Origin: Cladorrhinum sp. PSN259
Lineage: Eukaryota; Ascomycota; Sordariomycetes; Sordariales; Podosporaceae
Assembly: GCA_033725935.1 (NCBI GenBank)
Contig: MU867077.1
Location: forward strand, 124,001-188,000
DNA length: 64,000 nucleotides
Direction of reading: 5' to 3'
Shown here: positions 48,415 through 57,069 of the stretch, in pieces
How positions within the stretch are numbered: position 1 is the first letter of the stretch
Layout of the letters: each line of letters begins with the position of its first letter
The notes under the pieces: generated by a model
Databases searched by the model: none
Seen by the model: only the letters and a program-made list of their open reading frames with translations
What the model was told of the DNA's origin: nothing
Made by a program: the position numbers and the translations under genes

Positions 48415-49610
48415 TTGACTTGCACAACTTACAGCAACACCAAGGATACTGCACATGATGTGTTTTCCTAACCACATAGCTCCAAGCTACAACCCGACAC
48501 AATTTCCTTTGTCAGCCTGATGATAGAATAAAACAAAAAAGAAAGAAGAACAAAAAAAAAGACACATAAAAATGGATGATGACTGATGGGATAAATACGA
48601 GGGAACCAGCCTCTCTTCTTGTATAGATTTGTTTGGGAGGCTAACTGGGAGGAAAGACTTTTTGGTTTCTGGTTTTTGGTTACGGATTTTTTATGGCGGG
48701 ATGGGAAATTTCTTTTTTACGAATTTATGACTGATGATTTGTTTGGATAAAATTTTCATGTATTTTTCTTGGTCATGGAAACAACGACTACTGCTTATTG
48801 GGTTTTGACTGGCGGGCGAGCGCAAGGAGTTTTCTTTTCCTTTGTTTTTCCCGTTTCTTTTAGATAGAACAACTGTGGCAACATGATGGATTATCTTTAC
48901 TAAAAAAATACTGGGCGTTTTTGGGGATGATGGTGGGAACTTGGTAACGGTACTGGTACTCGGAACACACCTGGACTCGGACTCTTGGACTCGGACTCTT
49001 GGACTCGGACTCTTGGACTCGGACTCTTGGACTTTGACTTGGATTTGGAGTTTGGAATATGTGTTTTTGTGGTTTCCTTGAACATTGTATATGGTATATT
49101 CTTTTTTGCCTACTTTAGAGGCTGGTAGATATGACTCTTTTTCAGCAGTTTCTTCATTATTGATGGATTGAACTTCGCTTGTTAACCTTAACATCACTCC
49201 CAGTCCATGATATTATCTCCAACTACTCTGTTGAGCCAGCAAGTTGCTTTGGGAGTTCCAGTTGTTTGTGCGGTATTGTGTACGAATTCAAGGTAGACTT
49301 GAGACATGTTGCGCAGAAAAAAAATGGACTTTGGTTTTTTGTTTTTTTTTCCAACGGGAGAAGAAAAAAGCGGTTAACACTCTGTCTATAGATTGATGTA
49401 TATTGTGTTTGATTTTCCTATACTACTTTGTGTAAAATGAGTGTGTATGATCCTTTGCCCTCCTCCTCTCTCCTGCTGCCAGTTCATCCTATCTACATAG
49501 CCCCTTTTTCTTCCCCTGCATCAAAAACCACTTTCGACCCAATTCTATTCATCTACTTTTCTTCCCATCCCCTTCCTTTTTCATTCCATTATCCTTTGTA
49601 GAGAAGTTTT
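48415..49610. other. Convergent intergenic region con7 / isochorismatase
   Basis: 3' flanks of both genes. A 14-bp minisatellite lies at 48972-49027. A 168-codon minus-strand frame over this area consists of low-complexity repeat-derived sequence and is not a gene. Confidence 0.6.
48972..49027 (+). repeat. 14-bp minisatellite, four exact copies
   Basis: The unit TGGACTCGGACTCT is repeated four times without change and followed by decayed copies to about 49050. It lies 0.56 kb after the con7 stop codon and reads TGGAC on the con7 sense strand. Confidence 0.92.
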
Positions 49611-50561
49611 TTACAAAGGCAACCCCTCACCCAGCCCCTGACCGGGAATCAAAGTGCCGTTCTGAATGGCAGCCCTGTGGCCCCTAGCTACGAACCCGTA
49701 AGCGGGCATGTAGCGGTCCAGCCAGGGGAGGAGCTCCAACGCTCCGGGGGTGTTTCGCCAGTCCCTCATGAGGTCGCAGACGATGGCGAACAGGCTCACG
49801 ACGTTGACGCCGGCCTGTTGGAGCTGCGAGTTTGCGAGGTCCCGGATCAGGGCCGTTGTGGTGCCCGAGGCTTCGTGGTTCGCCCAGACGGAGTAGCCTT
49901 CGGCGCGGAGGGAGCGGGCCAGGAAGGCGGTGCCTTTTTTTTATGTTCTGTTAGTGCAGTTCTTTTACAATGGGGAAAGTGGGTGGGAGGTAATTGGATA
50001 GGAGGAGGATGGAAACGAAGTATATATATATATATGAAAGGAGGTGGAAGGATGGATGGATGGATGGATGGGGGGAAAAAAGAGAAAAGGAGCAAACATA
50101 CAAACATCCGTGACGATACCGGCAATGATGATCTGGCTCTTGTTGCTAGCCCTGACAGCGTCCCTGAACTCTGCATTATCCCATGCGTTGACCTCTCCAT
50201 TGCGCTTGATGAGAGGAGCGGTGGGATGCATGTCGAGGATTTCTTGAGGCAGGGGGCCGTTGGGACCAGTCTCGGCGGAGGTGGTGAGAATGGTGGGGAG
50301 GTTGAAGGCTTGGCCCAGGGCTGCGTGGGCTAGCATGTTGTTGCGGTAGAGGGTTGGGTCAAAGTCACGAGTGAGGTGATAGAGGCCTTCCTGAAGATCG
50401 AGGACGATGAGGAGCTGGAAGGGGCGTTAGTCACAAGAGGAGAGAACTGGGAACGGGGGAAGAAGTACCGAGTTGTTCTTGTCGAGTCGTTCCCACGGGA
50501 CGCTGTCAGCCAAGGTGGCCGTGGCCATGAGGGCGGAGGAGAGGAGGGTGGTGAACTTCAT
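49611..50561 (-). CDS. Secreted isochorismatase-family hydrolase
   Basis: Predicted 242 residues from three exons (50469-50561, 50102-50414, 49611-49933). Introns are 54 nt (CTAAC branch, CAG) and 168 nt (GTATGT, CACTAAC, AAG acceptor). Residues 1-18 are a good signal peptide (MKFTTLLSSALMATATLA). The cysteine-hydrolase triad of the family is complete: Asp37 in LLIVLDLQEG, Lys101 in PLIKRNGEVNAWDN and Cys136 in GIVTDVC, formed across the second splice junction. Family members hydrolyse isochorismate, nicotinamide or other amides. The EGLYHLTRDFD start resembles fungal proteins annotated as isochorismatase-like or hydrolase ycaC-like. Its substrate cannot be read from sequence. It is divergent from the secreted SET protein. 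Confidence 0.87.
50021..50071. repeat. TA and GGAT microsatellites inside isochorismatase intron 2
   Basis: A TA run (50021-50035) and five GGAT units (50051-50071) sit inside the 168-nt second intron, which is about three times the length of the other introns in the window. Repeat growth may have lengthened it. Confidence 0.8.
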
Positions 50562-51975
50562 TTTGTGTTGGCTGTGAAGATGGTCGACTGAAAAGTTCTG
50601 TGTGTTGACTGTGATGAACTGGTGCCGAGAACATCAAAAAGAGCAGCTGTTGATGCCCCCTTTTATACACAACTCGACCAAGCTTGACCTCGGCCACTTG
50701 ACCTTAAATCACCGGCTGCTTTCTCCCACTTAGTTCCACTTCTCTGACCAAACGTTGCCTAATACTAGGATACTCACCGGTGACCCTGCTCAGTATGTCT
50801 GCAAGATGCTTGCTTGACCCATCTCATGATGCATCTCGGAGCATCTAGAGCACCTCAGATCGCCGCTGAAGCATCGCTAAGGCATTGGATAACCATTTGA
50901 TAAGGTGTTGATCAGCACTAATGTCATCTGCAATGCTTCATGTCACATTGCTAGTCGAGCTATGGGATTCTCTATACGAGCAAGATGGGATTCTTGGAGA
51001 CAGTTGTCGGAGGACTGACTAAGTGAGGTTGCGTTCAGATGCAGCTAGTCTATACCCAACCTGCACTTTTGTAAGCACCCCTGTTAGATCGGTAAGGTAG
51101 TCGCTGATTCAGCACCTTGATGACACTCGTGTACAACTTTGTGGAACCGCGAGATCTGAGAGGATTCACAAGAGCAGGGACGAGATGGAAAATCTTCCAT
51201 CTCCCGACCTCTCATTCCACACATCTCTTTCTTCCGGTGTTGACAATCCTTTCTCCCTCTTTAAAATATCTGCGAGATTGCAGCATCATGCCAGCCAAAG
51301 GTCTGTAGATGTATGTATGTACATGTGCATATTGAAGAAGCTCCCCATGGCCAAGGCCGAATGAATATGAAAAGCCATCATTTTACCAAGTGTTCTTTAT
51401 CCGTACCGGCCTGGATGGGATTGATCCAGATCTCGGCGACGACCAAAAAGATCGGATGTCTATTTCGAGAGGAAATCGTGGGTGGGATATTTTGTTTCGG
51501 ATAGGAATGCGGCGCGGATGCTTGCTGAACAAAAAGTCTGCGACATGTGTAACGGCTTTTTAAAACCAACCCACCTGGATGCATGGGAAAAATTGAGCTT
51601 GGTTGGAATAAGGTGAGGTCGCTCTAGAGGGCCGGGCCACCGATGGTGGTGAGAAGGTGAACATCTTAAACGGCCCCCTGCGGCAATTGTGACCTGTGAC
51701 TTGAGACAAGGGGACTCTCGCTAACATTTTGAACCCCGCATGCCCGCAATTCCAGGGGGTAATCAACCAGAAAGCGGCATAGCACAGTACTTTGCCCGGG
51801 CCTCCTTCAAGGGCATGCAAATGTCGGAGCGGGATGAAATCCATCCCTGGGCGCCACTCGTTTGAGATGGCGGCAGGTTCGAGGCGACGCGCCGAGAGGG
51901 GATATATGGCTTCTCTTTCTCTTTCTACTCCAAATCCTCTGTGAGTGCGATTGCTCCACGGGACCACCTTAAACA
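50562..51975. other. Divergent region isochorismatase / SET protein
   Basis: 1.4 kb between two start codons on opposite strands, so likely to hold both promoters. No gene is visible. Short frames overlap without motifs. Confidence 0.6.
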
Positions 51976-53445
51976 ATGAAGATCCTACAAACACTCTCGG
52001 GACTTTCTATCCTTGCCAGCTCGGTTCTGGCGCATGAAGGACAACATCACCAGCATCATCATCATCATCATCGCCATGATGCCCCAGATCATAACAATCT
52101 TGCCCATGCTGAAATATGCGGGTCCGGAGGTTCCATCATAGCCGGCAGTGACACACTCTGCGGGCATGGAGTAGCAGGAGATGCAGTCGAAGGTCAAAAG
52201 GTCATCCTATCAGAACCCAAAGTCGAAAAGTCACCACCACAGATCCTCACGAACCACACCAATAATCATGATGGTGATCCAAAACACCACATCTGGACAC
52301 ACACAACGCCATGTTTCAACAGCACAAAGTCCGAGGTGGAGATCTGTGTCTTCACAGACGAAAAGTTCGCCAACGGCAGAGGAGCCTCGTTCGTCCTGAC
52401 ACACAGTCGAGCGGCTCATATTGCGAAATATCCAGCCTTCGTCGATCCAGATCTGGTCAAGGAAATCAACCAAGACCTCCATCAGACCAGGCCACCTAAA
52501 TATGACATGAAAGAAATCCCCGGCAAAGGGATGGGTCTTATAGCCAAGGAACACATCAGACGAGGCGACCTCATCATGGCCAATACCGTCTCCCTCATGA
52601 TCGACTATCGGGCGTTTGAGGAGCTCCCCAAGGAACACTACACTCAACTTCAGGCTGCAGCAGTCGAGTACCTACCTCAAGCCCACCGCGAAGTCATCCT
52701 GGCCCTCTCAACCCATGATGGAACTGACCGCACGCACATCGAACGCATCGACAAGATTGCAGCCACCAATGCGTTCGACATCGACGCGGATGACGAGGAC
52801 GAGATCCAGGACCACGGCTTCTACGTCGTCTTCCCCGAGATTGCTCGCATGAACCACGACTGCCGCCCCAACTCCGACTACTACTTTGACCATGACACCC
52901 TAACGCAATACATCCACGCAGTCCGCGACATCTCTCCCGGAGAAGAACTCACATTATCTTACATCAACCCCGTTATGAAGCGCAAAGCTCGCGTTCGCAA
53001 GCTGCAGCGCATCTGGGGCTTCGAATGCGCCTGTCCATTGTGCACCCAGGAAAAGCCGCGCGTGGGCGCAAGTGATTTGCGCATTAGACAAATCAAGGAG
53101 CTTGCCAATGAGTTTCAGGAGTGGGAGCCTCAGAGCAGGGCGAATCCGTCCATGGCGGAGCTGATGGTCAGTCTGTATGAGCAGGAGAGGCTTTGGGGCT
53201 CAATGTACGAGGCGTATGTCTATGCGGCCCTTGAGTATAATGCCATCGGGGAGCCTTGGATGGCGATCAAGTACGCGAGACTGGCGGTTGATTGGGGGAT
53301 CCCGGTCGTTGGACCCAAGGATTCTGATGTGATTGAGATGGCAAAGATGGCTGAGGATCCTTGGGGGCATTGGAGTTGGTTGAAGAGGAACAAGGTTAGG
53401 GGTGGGTGGGGGAAGAGGCAGAAGGAGAGTGCCGATGATGAGTAG
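51976..53445 (+). CDS. SET-domain protein with N-terminal secretion signal
   Basis: 489 residues, single exon. Residues 1-19 form a clear signal peptide (MKILQTLSGLSILASSVLA), followed by a His-rich stretch (24-34) and a Cys-containing, N-glycosylation-bearing region up to about 130. The SET domain is SMYD-like: GKGMGLIAKEHIRRGDLI (183-200), the core RMNHDCRPNSDYYFD (291-305) and EELTLSYINP (323-332). A post-SET-type Cys cluster, CACPLC (351-356), follows. The C-terminal 120 residues are helical, with ALEYNAIGEPWMAIKYARLA resembling a TPR. Family knowledge predicts AdoMet-dependent lysine methylation. The secretory signal is at odds with a nuclear histone target, so the true substrate and compartment are open. 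Confidence 0.85.
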   Translation: MKILQTLSGLSILASSVLAHEGQHHQHHHHHHRHDAPDHNNLAHAEICGSGGSIIAGSDTLCGHGVAGDAVEGQKVILSEPKVEKSPPQILTNHTNNHDGDPKHHIWTHTTPCFNSTKSEVEICVFTDEKFANGRGASFVLTHSRAAHIAKYPAFVDPDLVKEINQDLHQTRPPKYDMKEIPGKGMGLIAKEHIRRGDLIMANTVSLMIDYRAFEELPKEHYTQLQAAAVEYLPQAHREVILALSTHDGTDRTHIERIDKIAATNAFDIDADDEDEIQDHGFYVVFPEIARMNHDCRPNSDYYFDHDTLTQYIHAVRDISPGEELTLSYINPVMKRKARVRKLQRIWGFECACPLCTQEKPRVGASDLRIRQIKELANEFQEWEPQSRANPSMAELMVSLYEQERLWGSMYEAYVYAALEYNAIGEPWMAIKYARLAVDWGIPVVGPKDSDVIEMAKMAEDPWGHWSWLKRNKVRGGWGKRQKESADDE

Positions 53446-54061
53446 TCTTTTCTTTTCTTGTCTCTCTTTTTCACGGCGTTTTCAGGTTCGGTATTACTGG
53501 TACATATTGTTGGAGATGGGATTGATCGCGGGTGATTACGGGTACACTGTGTATAGGTACGGCTTCAGGCGATAAAACTGTTGAACCAGGTTGGCAGCTC
53601 TCTAACTTTAAGTGGGGTATCTTTTAAGGAAATTTCCCGTCTACATACGTCACTGGAAAACCGGTGGGACCTGTCAGAAAAGCGCTGGTCTTGTTCTGTG
53701 ACACGAAAACAAACGAAAAAGCTTCCACTTATAGACGAGAATATGCGAATGCTGCAATTACCGTCTCAAATGTTGGGCTTCCATCATTGGTCAAGGGGAG
53801 TTTAACTTCAAACACACGTCCCGAAGATAGTTCTTGTAGCACAAAGTGGGGTGAAGATCCCCATGGCGGGGTAACCTGGAAGATCCAGGCCTGCCCACTA
53901 CACTACGTATCCAGTGGGAGGGCAGCCGCTGGCATCATCGCTGTGATTTACCGCCCAGGTTCCAAGGTTCCAGTTCCAACTCTCCCGGCCTCCGAGTCCT
54001 TTTATTTCCAGTACATCCGACAATCCGACAAAGAGTTGCATCAGAGAATTTTTCGACAAAG
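53446..54061. other. Intergenic region
   Basis: 616 bases holding the 3' end of the SET gene and the promoter and leader of the next gene. I see nothing else. Confidence 0.65.
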
Positions 54062-56005
54062 ATGGCGTCCAACCTATCAGTAGACCCAGCCAAGGCGATA
54101 GAGGCCATTCGAGAGGCTCGCCCACCCGCAACCGACCGATTCACCTACCTGACCATTATCGAGGCCAACCTCCTGCCCGAAGTTCTCCCCACGCTCAATG
54201 AGATTCTTCAGGATGCGGAACTCACCCAGGAGATAGGGTGGGATCTTGTCTACAACTTGGTCAACTTGCCTGGCTCCGAAGGGTGTCTCGAAACCATTGC
54301 GCGTCTGGGCAATCCACGAGAGGTGATCCTCAAGGTTCTCGAGACTTTCGAGGTGCTAGAACAAGATGGCTACCAGGCAGATGACGAGGAGGATGACTCC
54401 GAGGCCGAAAAGAAGGATGCCACGGCTGTATCGACGATACAAAAGTTCATTCTCCTCCTGGGCATGCTTGCTATCCTACACAAACGCATCAAGACGAAAT
54501 ACCCAAGTCGTTTCCTCGTCCAGACCTTGCAAACGGTCTACAGCGCATACCGACCGAATCACGAGTTGACAGCTGCTATTATCAATCTGGTACACAGTCT
54601 TTCGGGCGAGCGGAGGCCACCCTTACCGAGCAGGAAGTCCAGCATTAATGTTGCCAGCTTGGGAGTTGAACGTGATGCGTCCAAGAATGCGCCAGACCCA
54701 GAGGCGGATAGGGAGGGGCGGGAAGATCCTACAGAAAGCGTGCTTCAGCAGAAGCTCTTGCTCAGCTTTGCGACTTGCATCCTCGAGGCATATGTCAATG
54801 GGAATAATATGGCATGGGCAGCGAGACTGTTGGAGTTCTTCAACCCGGAGAGGATAATCCCAGGCAGAAAGACCCTCATGGCTGCCTTCAGAGAAGATCA
54901 AGAACTCCTAGCAAGGGATGCAATTGTCGGGAAACTAGTCGTAAGTTATTCCCAACAACCCATCTGTGTCTCATCATCGACTAATTCTTTCCTCCTTCAG
55001 GCGCTCATCAGCGACTTGGGCCTCACCTCACCCTCCAAATCCTTCATCACCGACCTGCTCCAGGGGCCCTTACAAACCCTACCCTTCTCCGGCGACCCGC
55101 CCTCCGACCCTTCCGAAATATCCCTCCCAACAGGTGGGGCGGTCATCCTCCTAACATATTGGATCTTCTCGTCCACCATCTTTGACGCAAGTCATCCATG
55201 CCCGGATATCCACATCTTCCCTGAGCACTTGGCCATCCTGGACAAGTTCCTACAAGATGATGCGCACACGGCAATCCAGAAAACTCCGGGGACCATTGAA
55301 TCACTTGTCGCCATTGGTCTCTGGTTGCACTACTCTAATCTTCTTGGCTCTCCCACTCCGAACCTTCATCCCGAACAGGATCCTCAGACCTCTGATTTTA
55401 TGAGATACACTCATCTCGCGACGCTCACTGCGCTGTTCCATCCCAACCTTCAGGTCAGAAACGCAGCAAGCACCCTTGCTGGTCTTGTCTTCCACTCTGA
55501 TTCATCAGATGAGGATAGGCTGAAGATCTTGTATGATCTGCTGGAGAACTGCGGGTTTGCCTCTCTGAAAGCAAGGGCGGTGGCTTGGTTGAGAGAGGAG
55601 ATTATATCTGCTACTTCTCCATCTGGAGATCCGAGTCTATTCTCGACAACACAGGCATTGGAGACTCTGCAATATGTGGTGTTCCCCAACTTGGACTTTT
55701 TGGATGAGGATATTGAAGGGAATGATGGAGGAAAGGAGGAAGCAGTGGAGTACCTCGCTGGAAATGCGCAGTTCTTGGGACAGGCTGTGAATTTCGGGTT
55801 GTTTTTATGGGGTGGGGAGAAGAGGGGAGATTGGGTGCCAGAGAATATGGACGCCGCGGTGAGAGAGAGGTGGTTTGAGCCTTTGGTCAAGGTTGTTGAT
55901 GGTCTTGAAGGGGAAGAAGGGTTGGGGCAAGAGCTGGAAGGCGAGGTGAGGTTCTTGAAGGGACGTTTAGCGGATCTGGGAGCGAGGATTGGTGCTGAGA
56001 AGTGA
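54062..56005 (+). CDS. Ybp1/Ybp2-family protein (YAP1-binding / kinetochore-type, DUF1760)
   Basis: Predicted 627 residues from two exons (54062-54940, 55001-56005). The 60-nt intron (GTAAGT...CTTCAG) has no stop and is a multiple of three, so the unspliced frame also reads through (647 residues). The splice signals and the foreign-looking insert favour removal. The protein is all-helical, with IGWDLVYNLVNLPGSEGCLETIARLGNPREVILK near residues 58-92, an acidic loop (about 104-117) and PSRFLVQTLQTVYSAYRP. This matches the family of yeast Ybp1, which helps Yap1 sense peroxide, and Ybp2, a kinetochore-associated protein. In filamentous fungi the single member is usually linked to oxidative-stress signalling. 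Which role applies here is not visible. Confidence 0.85.
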   Translation: MASNLSVDPAKAIEAIREARPPATDRFTYLTIIEANLLPEVLPTLNEILQDAELTQEIGWDLVYNLVNLPGSEGCLETIARLGNPREVILKVLETFEVLEQDGYQADDEEDDSEAEKKDATAVSTIQKFILLLGMLAILHKRIKTKYPSRFLVQTLQTVYSAYRPNHELTAAIINLVHSLSGERRPPLPSRKSSINVASLGVERDASKNAPDPEADREGREDPTESVLQQKLLLSFATCILEAYVNGNNMAWAARLLEFFNPERIIPGRKTLMAAFREDQELLARDAIVGKLVVSYSQQPICVSSSTNSFLLQALISDLGLTSPSKSFITDLLQGPLQTLPFSGDPPSDPSEISLPTGGAVILLTYWIFSSTIFDASHPCPDIHIFPEHLAILDKFLQDDAHTAIQKTPGTIESLVAIGLWLHYSNLLGSPTPNLHPEQDPQTSDFMRYTHLATLTALFHPNLQVRNAASTLAGLVFHSDSSDEDRLKILYDLLENCGFASLKARAVAWLREEIISATSPSGDPSLFSTTQALETLQYVVFPNLDFLDEDIEGNDGGKEEAVEYLAGNAQFLGQAVNFGLFLWGGEKRGDWVPENMDAAVRERWFEPLVKVVDGLEGEEGLGQELEGEVRFLKGRLADLGARIGAEK

Positions 56006-57069
56006 TGGTCAGTGCAATTTTGCTTTTTGATGGATTTGCAAGCAAATATGAGGAGATGTGTCAGGTGTGGGATACTACGGCGTCTCCTTCATTTTTGTTC
56101 GCCATGTTTCCTGGTATTTTCTTCCTGCAACTAGAGCCTGCGTTTACTATTTCACACTACGGACGTATTCAAGTTTCGAAAGAGCTATTTGAAAGTTGTC
56201 GAATGAGTTTAGTAATCTCCTCATACTTATGATAGCTCAACACCTCTACCACCTTCGATTGAATTGATTGAATTGAAACTGCACCCCTGACAGAATCGAG
56301 AGAAGGGTCCTGCTCTCCTGAAAGTGATTGAGCCCTGTTTCTGTTGCAAGGCAATGTCTTGGCAGACCCTTTTGAAAGATTGGGAGGTTTCCTGAAAGAG
56401 TCGAGGATCCAGACCAAAGTTCGCAGAAGTGCCCGACAGGGATCCAAGAAACGGCTGGCCCCCACCTGTCTTGGTTAGCGCGGAGCCAAACCTCCTACCC
56501 CTGCAGGAGCTCGCTGGCGGTGATGTCATCGGTTTTCCTGTCATCGACAAGAGGGCTGCCAAATCGGGTCGAGGAGGACGCGACGCCCCTTCTTGTTTCG
56601 ACGTCCAATGGGGCAGAGGAAGAACCCAGGAACGTGCAGGAAGAGTAAAAACGGTTTCACGAAAACGAAGGGTAATTTCATGCGAATTCGGTCGCACTCG
56701 GGAGTTCGGCTGTTTTCGATTACTGTTATCTGCCAATATCTTGGGTGAAGCACTGAAATCAGGAAACCAAAAGTCTTGGAAGGGCTACGTCAGGCTCGGG
56801 AGATACCTATACTTGGGGTAATAATAACTTTGCGGCAAAGCAGAAAACAAAAAGAGTTTGATCCAAAAAGCTGAGTTTTGGAGAAGCGCCGATCTCTTTT
56901 TCATCTCGCAGCACTAGTCCCGGGAGCTTTGGCCGCTGCTGCTGAGCACAACACACCAATCGTCCTACATACATACACCTACAAACATTTCTAGCTCCAG
57001 GTCTCGAAGCTCGAGAGCTCTTCACACCGGACCCCCGCCTTGCATCCTCATCTCATCCCGCAAGCCATC
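56006..57069. other. Intergenic region upstream of the glucosyltransferase
   Basis: About 1.06 kb. The last 150 bases are C/A-rich with CATACA and CAAC units, a fungal leader pattern. No gene is visible. Confidence 0.65.

Noticed and set aside
48691..49197. 168-codon minus-strand frame with QESESKSPSPRV repeats
   Set aside because: The repeats are the translation of the 14-bp minisatellite; no other support.
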